Below are positions 25,582 through 36,990 of a stretch of DNA of 64,000 bases, piece by piece. Under the pieces are notes generated by a model. That model saw nothing but the letters and a program-made list of their open reading frames with translations, was not told the DNA's origin and made no database searches. The position numbers and the translations under genes were made by a program. Numbering within the stretch: position 1 is the stretch's first letter; each line of letters starts with the position of its first letter. Location: contig NZ_JOEY01000013.1 of assembly GCF_000718165.1 (NCBI RefSeq), positions 124,001-188,000 on the forward strand. The letters are read 5' to 3'. Source of the stretch: Streptomyces fulvoviolaceus. Lineage in GTDB: Bacteria > Actinomycetota > Actinomycetes > Streptomycetales > Streptomycetaceae.

Positions 25582-26598
25582 ATGCGCAAGCTGTACGTCC
25601 TCCTGCTGGGCCTGCTGGCGAGCCTGCTCGCCGCGCCCGCACACGCCGCCGACAACGGCAGTTGGTCCGTCTACCCCATCTCCACGAAAGTCGCCACGCG
25701 CCCGTACTTCTACCTCTCTGCCGACCCCGGGCAGACCATCGAGGACAAGGTGGTCGTCGCCAACAAGACGGGGAAGCCACTGACCTTCCGGCTGTACGCG
25801 GCCGACGCCTACAACACCGCGCGCGACGGCGGGTTCGCCGTACGGACCCTCAAGGAGAAGCAGCGCGGAGTGGGAGTGTGGGCGAAGCCCGCGAAGGCCA
25901 GGGTCAAGGTTCCCGCACACGGCAAGGTCACTGTCCCCTTCACGCTCCGGGTGCCCGAGGGCGCCGAACCCGGCGACCATCCCGGCGCGTTGGTGGCGCT
26001 GGACGAGCGGATCGACCGGGGCGACGGCTCCGTCGCGCTCGGTGTGCAGCGGGCCGTCGCGGCCCGTGTCTACCTTCGGGTCGGCGGGCCCACGCTCCCG
26101 GCCGTCGCCGTCGAGGACGTCCGCGTCATCCACCACCAGCCCCTCGTCCCCGGCTTCGGCGACAGCACGGCGACGATCTCCTACACCCTGCACAACACCG
26201 GCAATGTCACCCTCGACCCGAAGGTGGAGCTGCGCGCGACGGGCCTTTTCGGCCGTACGCTCCTCGCCCGCGACCTCGCGAAGATCCCCTCCGAGCTGCT
26301 GCCCGGCCAGCGGGTGCGGCTCAGCGAGCCATGGCGGGGCGCCCCGCAGTTCGACTGGGGCGAGGTGACGCTGACGGCGAGCGCGAAGGACACCCGCGAG
26401 TCGGCGAGCGCGTCGTTCTTCGCGCTGCCGTGGCTGCTGGCGGCGGTCCTGGCCGTCGTCCTGGTGCTGGGGGTCGTGCTGCTGATCAGGGCGCGGCGGG
26501 CGCGAGCCGCGGCTAGGAGCGTGACCAGCGCGAACGACGCCCCGGCGGGGGAACCGCGGGAGGCGCTTCGCGTGTCGTCTCAAGCTCCGCGACGCTGA
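25582..26598 (+). CDS. DUF916/WxLIP-type membrane-anchored surface protein
   Basis: A 338-residue protein. The signal peptide (1-22, ending PAHA) is followed by the WxL-interacting/peptidoglycan-binding domain (DUF916-like: WSVYPISTKVATRPYFYL, then GQTIEDKVVVANKT and RLYAADAYNT), a second beta domain (about 165-285), and one C-terminal transmembrane helix (about 285-306) with a basic cytoplasmic tail. In Firmicutes these proteins bind WxL partners and peptidoglycan. ATG at 25582 is the signal-peptide start. It follows the WxL-like gene by 64 bp, so the two proteins probably form one surface complex. Its last 86 bp overlap a convergent gene. Confidence 0.82.
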   Translation: MRKLYVLLLGLLASLLAAPAHAADNGSWSVYPISTKVATRPYFYLSADPGQTIEDKVVVANKTGKPLTFRLYAADAYNTARDGGFAVRTLKEKQRGVGVWAKPAKARVKVPAHGKVTVPFTLRVPEGAEPGDHPGALVALDERIDRGDGSVALGVQRAVAARVYLRVGGPTLPAVAVEDVRVIHHQPLVPGFGDSTATISYTLHNTGNVTLDPKVELRATGLFGRTLLARDLAKIPSELLPGQRVRLSEPWRGAPQFDWGEVTLTASAKDTRESASASFFALPWLLAAVLAVVLVLGVVLLIRARRARAAARSVTSANDAPAGEPREALRVSSQAPRR

Positions 26599-26887
26599 TC
26601 CGGAGGAGTCCTGCCGGGTAGACCCGGGACTCCTCGCTCTTCTCGTCCCAACTCGCCTTGGAGAGCTCGACGAGCCAGCTCGTCTCGGAGAGCCGGAACA
26701 CCTGGCGCCCGTGCTCCTCGTTGAAGAAGCCCCCGTCACGATGGCTCAGGCACAGCTCCCGGGCGCGCGCGACAGTCTGCTCGCGCCCGCCCTCCACGTG
26801 GATCTTCTTCTCGAGACGCCACTGGTGTTCGAGGCCGTAGTCCGCCTCGATGAGTACGTACCACTCACCGGACGTCCCCCCGCTCAC
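26513..26887 (-). CDS. conserved hypothetical protein after glnK
   Basis: A 124-residue soluble protein of unknown function. The central part EWYVLIEADYGLEHQWRLEK reads as a genuine globular domain, with charged helices and strands to about residue 105. The last 20 residues are Pro/Arg-rich and lie over the 3' end of the DUF916 gene on the other strand. GTG at 26887 is the only good start, 13 bp after the glnK stop, so it is probably translated from the amtB-glnK mRNA. No catalytic motif recognised. In S. coelicolor the gene after glnK is glnD; this protein is not GlnD-like. Confidence 0.7.
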   Translation of the reverse strand: MSGGTSGEWYVLIEADYGLEHQWRLEKKIHVEGGREQTVARARELCLSHRDGGFFNEEHGRQVFRLSETSWLVELSKASWDEKSEESRVYPAGLLRISVAELETTREAPPAVPPPGRRSRWSRS

Positions 26888-26900
26888 ACCGGCCCCCGTC

Positions 26901-29671
<2,771 letters not shown>

Positions 29672-29700
29672 GAGACCCCCGCTGTCGGCCTGAACGGCCT
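29672..29700. repeat. fragment of dispersed repeat family 2
   Basis: GACCCCCGCTGTCGGCCTGA and the following CGGCCTCAT match the middle of the elements at 49810-49995 and 56107-56300. It occupies the gap between the convergent era and XRE genes and reaches the XRE stop codon. Confidence 0.6.
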
Positions 29701-30548
29701 CATGGCTCGCTCAGTGACATGTCCTGCAAGCCCACCACCCGCAGCAGTTGCAGTCGCTCGTAGGACTCCGTGCCCGGGCGGGCCGTGTGGACGATCAGGA
29801 GCTGCTGGTGTTCGTGGCTGAGCAGGACCTCGCAGTCCAGTTCCAGTAGCCCCACCAGTGGATGCCGGAAGCGCTTCGTCGACGAGCGGCGCAACGCCAC
29901 CTCGTGCTCGTCCCACAGACACGCGAACTCCTCGCTGGACGAAAGGAGTTCGGCCACCAGCGCGGCCGGTTCCGGGTCGTCGGGGCGGGCGGCTGTCACC
30001 GCGCGCAGGTTGGCCACCTGGGAGCGGGCGTGCTCGGCCAGGTCCTCGGGTGGGAACAACTCCCGCGCCGCCGGGTCAAGGAAGAAACGGCGGGTCAGGT
30101 TGCGCTCCCGGGGCGGGCGGGCGAACGCGTCCCCGGCCAGCGCCCTCGACATCGCGTTCTGCGCCAGGACGTCACCCATGTCGCTCACCACCTGTGCCGG
30201 GGTGTCGTGCAACCGGTCCAGGACCAGCAGCAGACCCGGACGTACGTGCGCCGACGGCGAATCGCGGCGCGGTGGCTCCTCGCCGGTCAGGTGGAACAGG
30301 TGGTCCCGTTCGTCGTCCGTCAGGCGCAGGGCGCGGGCCAGTGCCGTCAGCATCTGGCGGGACGGGCGCGGGCCCCGGGACTGTTCCAGGCGGGTGTAGT
30401 AGTCCACGGACATGCCCGCGAGCGACGCCACCTCCTCCCTCCGCAGGCCCGGTGTGCGGCGCCGGGGGCCCGACGCGAGGCCCACGTCGGACGGGTCCAG
30501 GCGGGCACGGCCACGGCGCAGGAAGTCGGCGAGTTCGGCTCGGTTCAC
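29700..30548 (-). CDS. XRE/MmyB-type transcriptional regulator
   Basis: A 282-residue regulator of the same family as the one at 16400-17281. The helix-turn-helix (about 25-85) has RRRTPGLRREEVASLAGMS and YYTRLEQSRGPRPS; the C-terminal MmyB-like domain contains LAQNAMSRAL and HPLVGLLELDCEVLL. GTG at 30548 begins VNRAELADFLRR and is the natural family start, although the GGAGG is unusually close. It is divergent from the NAD(P)-dependent oxidoreductase gene, which it most likely controls; this regulator/reductase pairing is frequent in Streptomyces. The inducing ligand is unknown. Confidence 0.86.
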   Translation of the reverse strand: MNRAELADFLRRGRARLDPSDVGLASGPRRRTPGLRREEVASLAGMSVDYYTRLEQSRGPRPSRQMLTALARALRLTDDERDHLFHLTGEEPPRRDSPSAHVRPGLLLVLDRLHDTPAQVVSDMGDVLAQNAMSRALAGDAFARPPRERNLTRRFFLDPAARELFPPEDLAEHARSQVANLRAVTAARPDDPEPAALVAELLSSSEEFACLWDEHEVALRRSSTKRFRHPLVGLLELDCEVLLSHEHQQLLIVHTARPGTESYERLQLLRVVGLQDMSLSEP

Positions 30549-30666
30549 CCCTCCAGCCTGCGGCACCCCGCCCGGCTTATCCAGGGACTGTCGATCCCCT
30601 GATCGGGAGGTCTCTCCCGCTCCCCGCGACCTCGTCCAAAGCTGGTCGCAACGAGAGGAGCAGAAC

Positions 30667-31521
30667 ATGCTGACGTTGGTGACGGGTGTGACAGGGCAGG
30701 TCGGTCGGCGCTTCGTACCGAGGCTGCTGGCACAGCGCCGGCCGGGGGAGCGGGTGCGGGTCCTGGTGCGGGACGAGGCCCGGGGAGAGCGGTTCGCCGA
30801 ACTGGGCGCCGAGGTCGTGCTCGGGGACCTGCGGGACACGGAGACGCTCGGCAAGGCGGTCGCCGGAGTGGACGCGGTGGTGAACGTCGCGGCGGCCTTC
30901 CGCGGCGTGCCGGACGAGGAGGCGTGGGCCGTCAACCGGGACGCGGCCGTGGAGCTGGGCCGGGCGGCACTGGCTTCCGGCGTACGGCGTTTCGTGCAGG
31001 TCAGCACGGGGCTGGTGTACGGCCTCGGGCGTGGCCGCCCGCTGACCGAGGAGGACGAGATCCGGCCCGGCGGTGCGATGTGGGGTGCGTACGGCGAGTC
31101 GAAGGCGGCGGCCGAACGGGAACTGCTCGCGCTGGACGGCCTGGACGTCCGCGTCGCCCGGCTCCCCTTCGTCTACGGCGAGGGCGACCCGCACCTCGCC
31201 CAGTCGCTGATGTGGGCCGCGAACTGGGCGGCGGCCCAACGCCTGCAGATGGGACACCACGCGGACGTCGCCCAGGGCCTGCTGCGCATCCTGCACGCGC
31301 CGGGCATCGCCGGCCGGATCTACAACATCGCCGACGACGCCCCCGTCACGGCGGTCGAACTGCACCAGCTCAACGGGGTCGAGGTCCCCGCCGCCCTGTA
31401 CGACCGCACCGATCCCGACCCGTGGTTCGTCATCACCTCCACGGACCGCATCCGCCGCGAGCTGGGCTACCGGCCGCTGTACCCCAGCGTCTACGCGGCC
31501 AGGGACGCCGGCGCACTCTGA
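30667..31521 (+). CDS. NAD(P)-dependent epimerase/dehydratase family oxidoreductase
   Basis: Extended short-chain dehydrogenase of 284 residues with the Rossmann motif TGVTGQVG at 6-13 and the catalytic YGESK (Tyr-x-x-x-Lys) near residue 142, with STGLVYG before it. The fold suits a sugar-nucleotide epimerase or a flavonol-reductase-like enzyme; the substrate cannot be deduced. ATG at 30667 follows GAGAGGAG by 6 nt. Divergent from and probably repressed by the XRE regulator. Confidence 0.85.
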   Translation: MLTLVTGVTGQVGRRFVPRLLAQRRPGERVRVLVRDEARGERFAELGAEVVLGDLRDTETLGKAVAGVDAVVNVAAAFRGVPDEEAWAVNRDAAVELGRAALASGVRRFVQVSTGLVYGLGRGRPLTEEDEIRPGGAMWGAYGESKAAAERELLALDGLDVRVARLPFVYGEGDPHLAQSLMWAANWAAAQRLQMGHHADVAQGLLRILHAPGIAGRIYNIADDAPVTAVELHQLNGVEVPAALYDRTDPDPWFVITSTDRIRRELGYRPLYPSVYAARDAGAL

Positions 31522-31645
31522 ATCAGGGCCCGGGGGCCAGTCGCCCGGCGCCATCTGCGGTGCCGGGCGAGGTCGTAGGGCGTCTGCGGCGCCATCGTGG
31601 CTGGTCGCGCAGTTCCCCGCGCCCCTAAAGAACGGCGTTGCCGCG

Positions 31646-31804
31646 GCCGCCGATGGCGAGCAACCCGGCGCGGGCGTGAGCGTCAGCCGCCGATGGTCAG
31701 CAACCCGGCGCGGGCGTGAGCGTCAGCCGCCGACGGCAGCAACCCGGCACGAGCATGAGCACCAGTCGCCGATGGCGAGCAACCCGGGCGCGGGCGTGGG
31801 CGCC
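31646..31804. repeat. four imperfect tandem copies of a 40-bp unit
   Basis: Copies at 31646-31685, 31686-31725, 31726-31764 and 31765-31804. Each carries GCCGCCGATGG, AGCAACCCGG and CGGGCGTGAGC-like blocks. Copies 1 and 2 are nearly identical; 3 and 4 have diverged. Confidence 0.85.
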
Positions 31805-31828
31805 CGGTCGCCCGCGGCGGGAAGGGGA

Positions 31829-31927
31829 CGGGGCGGGGGGTGTCCGCCCGCAGTGGCGGGCGTCCGGTTCCGAGCACATCCCCAGCAGACAGCACCGCCC
31901 GACCGAGGACGGACACCCCCCGCCCCG
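31829..31927. repeat. long-loop inverted repeat
   Basis: CGGGGCGGGGGGTGTCCG at 31829-31846 is the exact reverse complement of 31910-31927, with a 63-nt interval. A possible bidirectional terminator between the convergent oxidoreductase and LysR genes, or part of a repetitive element. Confidence 0.7.
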
Positions 31928-32006
31928 GCCCCGACCCACCCACCGAACCGCAGGCGCTACGCGCACCCCCACCGAACCCGCGCAGCGCGCCGCAGGCATG
32001 ACAACC

Positions 32007-32897
32007 TCAGCCCCCGGCCGCCACCCGCAGCGCCTCGACGAACGCCTCCAGCGCCGGCTGCGGCGGGGCCGTCTCCCGTACGGCGGCATGGATCGACCGG
32101 GTCGGCTCCGGCGCCCGAAGCTGTCGTACGACGACGTCCGGATGCCGTCCGCCCAGCCCCAGCCGCGGAATCAGGGTCACGCCCAGCCCCGCCGCCACGA
32201 ACCCCTGCGCGGTGACGTAGTCCTCGCTGTCCACGACGAAGCGCGGGCGGAACCCGGCGGCCTCGCAGGCGGCGAGCTGGGCGTCCAGGCAGGGGCCGGG
32301 CCACTCGCTGCCGACCCAGGGCTCCTCGGCCAGTTCAGCCAGCTCAAGAGTCCGCCGTGTCGCCAAAGGGTGCCCCTTCGGCAGTACGGCAAGGTACGGG
32401 TCGTCGAGCAGGTGCAGCAGCCGTACGCCTTCGTGCGCCGCTGCCTGCGGCCCCACCACCAGCGCCAGATCCGCCCGGCCCTCCCGCACGTCCGGCAGCG
32501 GGTCCTCCGGGTCGATCAGCTTCAGCTCGATCTGGACGCGGGGGTGCTCCGTCCGCAGCCGGGCCACCGCGGGGGCGACCAGGGCGGCGCCGGCCGTGGC
32601 GAAGTAGCGCACGGACAGTCGGCCCGTGCGCCCGGCGAGCAGGTCGGCGAGGGCGGTCTCGGCCTCGCCGACCTGGCGGGCGATCGCGTCCGCGTGCTCG
32701 GTGAGCAACAGCCCCGCGGCCGTGGGCCGTACGCCCCGCCCCACCCGCTCCAACAGCTCGGTCCCGGCCTCCTTCTCCAGCGCCGCGACCTGCTGGCTGA
32801 TCGCGGAGGGCGTGTAGCCGAGGCGGGCCGCCGCCGCGGTCACGGAGCCGCTGGACACCACGGCCCGCAGCATCTGCATGCGTCGCACATCAAGCAT
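32007..32897 (-). CDS. LysR family transcriptional regulator
   Basis: A 296-residue regulator. The N-terminal winged helix (1-60) reads MLDVRRMQMLRAVVSSGSVT with AAAARLGYTPSAISQQVAAL, then a linker helix and the periplasmic-binding-like effector domain (about 88-290). ATG at 32897 was chosen; the longer frame to 32987 would cross the divergent gene's start. It is divergent from the EamA exporter with 71 bp between. LysR/EamA pairs usually have the regulator activate export of a metabolite; the effector is unknown. Confidence 0.9.
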   Translation of the reverse strand: MLDVRRMQMLRAVVSSGSVTAAAARLGYTPSAISQQVAALEKEAGTELLERVGRGVRPTAAGLLLTEHADAIARQVGEAETALADLLAGRTGRLSVRYFATAGAALVAPAVARLRTEHPRVQIELKLIDPEDPLPDVREGRADLALVVGPQAAAHEGVRLLHLLDDPYLAVLPKGHPLATRRTLELAELAEEPWVGSEWPGPCLDAQLAACEAAGFRPRFVVDSEDYVTAQGFVAAGLGVTLIPRLGLGGRHPDVVVRQLRAPEPTRSIHAAVRETAPPQPALEAFVEALRVAAGG

Positions 32898-32968
32898 GTA
32901 CTCCAGCTTAATGGTGCCTGCACTACTTTTCACTTGTCCTGATGAGTCGGTCCGGGCAGTGTGGAGAC

Positions 32969-33922
32969 ATGCAGCCCGCCTCCACACTCCGCATGGCCGC
33001 CCTCGCCCTCCTGTGGGGCTCAGGGTTCCTCTGGATCAAGCTCGCCCTCGACCACGGCCTCTCCCCCGCCCAGATCACCATCGTCCGCTGCGCCCTGGGC
33101 ACGGCGACCCTGCTGGTCCTCGCCCGCTCGGCCGGCCAGCGGCTGCCCCGCTCGCGCGCCACCTGGGGCCATCTGGTCGTGGCCGCGCTGTTCTGCAACG
33201 CGATCCCGTTCGCCCTGTTCGCGGTGGGCGAGCAGAGCCTCGACTCCGGCATCGCGGGCGTCCTGAACGCCACAACGCCCCTGTGGTCCTTGCTGATCGG
33301 CGTGCTCCTCGGCACGGACCGCGGACTGCACCCCGTACGCCTGACCGGCCTGCTCCTCGGCTTCGCCGGTACGGTGCTGATCTTCGCCCCCTGGCACCGC
33401 TCGGGCCTGCTGACCTGGGGCGCGCTCGCCCTGCTGGCCGCCGCCGCGAGCTACGCCGTGGCCTTCGCGTACATGGCCCGCAAACTCACGGACAAGCAGG
33501 CCCCGATGGCGATGTCCGCCGCCCAGCTGCTCATGGCGACCGGCTGGACCACCCTGTCCCTCCCGGTCGCGGGCCCACTGGAGGCCGACCTCACCGCGCT
33601 CCTCGCGGTCACGGCCCTGGGCATCCTCGGCACCGGCGTGACCTTCTACCTCAACTACCGCCTGATCGCCGACGAGGGCGCGACCACTGCGGCGACGGTC
33701 GGCTACCTGCTCCCGGTCGTCTCGGTGGCGCTGGGTGCGCTGCTGTTGGACGAACAGGTCGGGATCCGGGTGCTGGTCGGCATGGCGGTCGTACTGACAG
33801 GGGTGGCGATGACGCGCCCCAGAGGGGCGCGGGGCTGTGTTCGATTTGCGGCTACCGCCGCGCGGGCGCGCTCAACCCCAACGGCGCCGCAGCCGAAGAA
33901 CAACGAGCTCTACGCCCCGTAG
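32969..33922 (+). CDS. EamA/DMT family transporter
   Basis: Ten-helix drug/metabolite transporter of 317 residues with two EamA repeats (about 5-135 and 145-280). It begins ALALLWGSGFLWIKLAL, the family start. ATG at 32969 has GGAG just upstream; an in-frame ATG at 32942 lacks a ribosome-binding site. The last 32 residues, from PRGARGC on, are encoded by a dispersed family 1 repeat (33822-33870) and its continuation, so the native C-terminus was probably near residue 285. It overlaps the convergent glnE 3' end by 13 bp. Substrate unknown. Confidence 0.83.
   Translation: MQPASTLRMAALALLWGSGFLWIKLALDHGLSPAQITIVRCALGTATLLVLARSAGQRLPRSRATWGHLVVAALFCNAIPFALFAVGEQSLDSGIAGVLNATTPLWSLLIGVLLGTDRGLHPVRLTGLLLGFAGTVLIFAPWHRSGLLTWGALALLAAAASYAVAFAYMARKLTDKQAPMAMSAAQLLMATGWTTLSLPVAGPLEADLTALLAVTALGILGTGVTFYLNYRLIADEGATTAATVGYLLPVVSVALGALLLDEQVGIRVLVGMAVVLTGVAMTRPRGARGCVRFAATAARARSTPTAPQPKNNELYAP
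33822..33870. repeat. dispersed repeat family 1 inside a coding end
   Basis: AGAGGGGCGCGGGGCTGTG and the following TTTGCGGCTACCGCCGCGC match the element at 6109-6165. Here the frame of the EamA gene stays open through it, adding an unrelated tail. Confidence 0.75.
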
Positions 33923-36906
33923 AACAGCGTCTCGACCACAGCCCGGGCCCTGCGCGCCGTCCGCCGGTAGTCGTCCAGCATGTCCCCCACGTGCCCGGGG
34001 TCATACCCCAAGTACCGCCCCACCGCGGCGAGTTCACGCGGATCCGAGGGGAAGGTGTCGCCCGCCCGGCCCCGGACCAGCATCACCGCGTTGCGCACCC
34101 GGGTGGCCAGCACCCACGCCTCGTCGAGGATCGCGGCGTCCTCGCCGGAGATGAGCTCGGCCGCGCACGCGGCGGCGAGGCCCTCCCGGGTCCGCGTCGT
34201 CCGCAGGCCGGGCTCCACCCACCCGTGGTGCAACTGCAGCAGCTGCACGGTCCATTCGACGTCGGACAGCCCGCCGGGCCCGAGCTTGGTGTGCAGCTTC
34301 GGGTCCGCGCCGCGCGGCATCCGTTCCGACTCCATGCGGGCCTTCATGCGCCGGATCTCCCGTACGGCGTCGTCCCCGAGCCCCTCCGCCGGGTACCGCA
34401 ACGGATCGATCAGCTCGATGAAACGGCTCCCCAAGTCCTCGTCCCCCGCGACGACTTCGGCCCGCAGCAGGGCCTGCGACTCCCACACCAGGGACCAGCG
34501 GCGGTAGTAGGCCTCGTAGGAGTTCAACGACCGTACGAGCGGCCCGGACTTGCCCTCCGGGCGCAGGTCGGCGTCGATGAGGAGCGGCGGGTCGGCGCTC
34601 GGGATCTGCAGCAGGCGGCGCATCTCGGAGACGACCTTGTTGGCGGCTTCGGAGGCCGCCTGCTCGGGCACGCCGTCGCGCGGTTCGTGCACGAACAGGA
34701 CGTCCGCGTCGGAGCCGTAGCCGAGTTCGTGGCCGCCGAACCGGCCCATGCCGATGACGGCGAACCGGGTCGGCAGGGTGTCGCCCCAGGTGTCCCGCAC
34801 CACCGCGCGCAGGGTGCCCGCGAGGGTCGCCGCCGTCAGGTCGGAGACGGCACTGCCGACCCGGTCCACCAGCGCGCCCTGGTCGGCCTCGGCCGGCTGG
34901 GCCTCGGTGCCGTAGGAGCTGACGATGTCGGTGGCGGTGATGCGGAACAGCTCGCGGCGTCGGACACCGCGCGCCGCCGTGACCGCCTGCACGGCACCCC
35001 CGGCACGGCCGACCGCGGCGAGGATCTCCTGCTCCAACTGGGCCCGCCCGCGCGGCTCCAGTCCACCGCCGTCGCCGTCCCCGAGGAGCGCCACCGCCTC
35101 GGGGGCGCGCATCAGCAGGTCGGGGGCGAGCCGGCCGGCGGACAGTACACGCGCGAGGTTCTCGGCGGCCGCGCCCTCGTCCCTCAACAGCCGTAGATAC
35201 CAAGGGGTCTTGCCCAACGCGTCCGACACCTTGCGGAAGTTGAGCAGACCGGCGTCCGGGTCGGCCGAGTCGGCGAACCAACCCAGCAGTACGGGCAGCA
35301 GAGTTCGCTGGATCGCGGCCTTGCGGGTGACCCCGGACGCCAGTGCTTCCAGGTGCCTGAGGGCGGCGGCCGGATCGGCGTACCCGAGCGCGACCAGCCG
35401 TTCCCGGGCCGCCTCGAGGCTCAACCGGGCCTCGCTGGGACCGAGTTGGGCGACCGCGTCGAGCAGCGGCCGGTAGAAGAGCTTCTCGTGCAGGCGTCGT
35501 ACGACGGAGGCGTGCCGTTTCCACTCGCGGTTCAGCTCGGTCACCGGTTCCGTGCGTAGGCCCAGGGAGCGGCCGAGGCGGCGCAGGTCGGCCTCGTCCT
35601 CGGGGACGAGGTGGGTGCGGCGCAGCCGGTAGAGCTGGATGCGGTGTTCCATGGAGCGCAGGAAGCGGTAGGCGTCGTCGAGCTGGACGGCATCCGTGCG
35701 GCCGACGTAGCCGCCGGCGGCGAGTGCCTGCAGCGCGTCGAGCGTGGTGCCGCTCCGGAGTGAGGCGTCGGTCCGTCCGTGCACCAACTGCAGGAGCTGT
35801 ACGGCGAATTCGACGTCCCTGAGGCCACCCGGGCCGAGCTTCAGCTCGCGTTCGATCTCGGCGACCGGGATGTTCTCGACGACCCTGCGCCGCATCTTCT
35901 GCACGTCGGGGACGAAGTTCTCGCGCTCGGCGGCCTTCCAGACGAGGGGTTCGAGGGCGCTGACGTACTCCTCGCCGAGCTCGATGTCGCCGGCCACCGG
36001 GCGGGCCTTGAGCAGCGCCTGGAACTCCCAGGTCTTGGCCCAGCGCTGGTAGTAGGCGAGGTGGCTGCTGAGCGTGCGCACCAGCGGACCGTTTCTGCCC
36101 TCGGGGCGCAGGTTCGCGTCGACGGGCCAGATGGAGCCCTCGACGGTGGTCTCGGAGCAGATGCGCATCAGGTGCGAGGCGAGCTTGGTGGCGGACCTGA
36201 GGGCCTTGCCCTCGTCGGCGCCGGCGACGGCCTCGCCGACGAAGATGACGTCGACGTCGGAGACGTAGTTCAGCTCGTGGCCGCCGCACTTGCCCATCGC
36301 GATGACCGCGAGCCGGCACAGCGCCGCGTCGTCGGGCGCGGCGGCGCGGGCGATGGCGAGGGCGGCGCGCAGGGTCGCGGTGGCGAGGTCGGCGAGCTCG
36401 GCGGCGGTCTCGGCGATGTCGGTGGTGCCGCACACGTCACGGGCGGCGATGGACAGCAGGCAGCGGCGATAGGCGACGCGCAGGGAAACGGGGTCGATGG
36501 CTTCCGCCAGCCCCCGCTCGAACTCCTCCACCCCTGGGTGCAGGTCCCGCGGCTCGTACATCACGAGCGCCTGCCAGTCGCTCGGGTGCCGGGCGAGATG
36601 GTCGGCGAGCGCGGCGGACGCCCCGAGCACACCGAGCAGGCGGTCGCGCAGCGGCTTGGCCGCTATCACCGTGTCGAGCAGCTCGCGCCAGGCGCTGTGG
36701 CCGGGCTGGGCTTCGAGGAGTCGTACGAGACCGTGCAGCGCGAGGTCGGGATCGGCGGTCGCGCCCAGTGCCTCCAGGAGCACCGGGTCGTCGCGTACGG
36801 GTGCCAGCTCCGGGCTCTCCAGCAGCCGCTCGGCGGCCGAGGGATCGGTGAAGCCGTGCCGCAGCAGCCGCGAGAAGGTACTGCTCCTGCGCCCCGGCGC
36901 CGTCAT
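33910..36906 (-). CDS. glnE: bifunctional glutamine-synthetase adenylyltransferase/adenylyl-removing enzyme
   Basis: A 998-residue two-domain enzyme that attaches AMP to, and removes it from, the regulatory tyrosine of glutamine synthetase I. Both nucleotidyltransferase modules are intact: GKCGGHELNYVSDVDVIF near residue 215 (adenylyl-removing half) and GRFGGHELGYGSDADVLF near residue 730 (adenylylating half). Between them lie helical DUF294-like and regulatory segments. ATG at 36906 gives the family N-terminus. The gene is alone on its strand and ends against the EamA gene. It sits about 3.4 kb from glnA2 and 5 kb from amtB-glnK, a local concentration of nitrogen genes. Confidence 0.95.
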   Translation of the reverse strand: MTAPGRRSSTFSRLLRHGFTDPSAAERLLESPELAPVRDDPVLLEALGATADPDLALHGLVRLLEAQPGHSAWRELLDTVIAAKPLRDRLLGVLGASAALADHLARHPSDWQALVMYEPRDLHPGVEEFERGLAEAIDPVSLRVAYRRCLLSIAARDVCGTTDIAETAAELADLATATLRAALAIARAAAPDDAALCRLAVIAMGKCGGHELNYVSDVDVIFVGEAVAGADEGKALRSATKLASHLMRICSETTVEGSIWPVDANLRPEGRNGPLVRTLSSHLAYYQRWAKTWEFQALLKARPVAGDIELGEEYVSALEPLVWKAAERENFVPDVQKMRRRVVENIPVAEIERELKLGPGGLRDVEFAVQLLQLVHGRTDASLRSGTTLDALQALAAGGYVGRTDAVQLDDAYRFLRSMEHRIQLYRLRRTHLVPEDEADLRRLGRSLGLRTEPVTELNREWKRHASVVRRLHEKLFYRPLLDAVAQLGPSEARLSLEAARERLVALGYADPAAALRHLEALASGVTRKAAIQRTLLPVLLGWFADSADPDAGLLNFRKVSDALGKTPWYLRLLRDEGAAAENLARVLSAGRLAPDLLMRAPEAVALLGDGDGGGLEPRGRAQLEQEILAAVGRAGGAVQAVTAARGVRRRELFRITATDIVSSYGTEAQPAEADQGALVDRVGSAVSDLTAATLAGTLRAVVRDTWGDTLPTRFAVIGMGRFGGHELGYGSDADVLFVHEPRDGVPEQAASEAANKVVSEMRRLLQIPSADPPLLIDADLRPEGKSGPLVRSLNSYEAYYRRWSLVWESQALLRAEVVAGDEDLGSRFIELIDPLRYPAEGLGDDAVREIRRMKARMESERMPRGADPKLHTKLGPGGLSDVEWTVQLLQLHHGWVEPGLRTTRTREGLAAACAAELISGEDAAILDEAWVLATRVRNAVMLVRGRAGDTFPSDPRELAAVGRYLGYDPGHVGDMLDDYRRTARRARAVVETLFYGA

Positions 36907-36990
36907 CCCCGGCCTCCCGTCCGATCAAGGTCGTATGCGCTTGAGCGTAACCGGAGACCTTGGGAGAAGCGCCGGGGCGGGCGAGTGGAT

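Larger units (their letters stand above)
31522..32006. other. 485-bp gene-free, repeat-rich region
   Basis: Contains a family 1 repeat fragment (31603-31634, GGTCGCGCAGTTCCCCGCGC and following), four tandem copies of a 40-bp unit (31646-31804), and an 18-bp perfect inverted repeat (31829-31846 with 31910-31927). Open frames across it are artefacts of the repeats. It separates convergent transcripts from the oxidoreductase and LysR genes. Confidence 0.75.

Noticed and set aside
31676..32942. Plus-strand frames in the tandem-repeat region and opposite the LysR gene
   Set aside because: Arise from the 40-bp repeats and from antisense of a clear LysR regulator.
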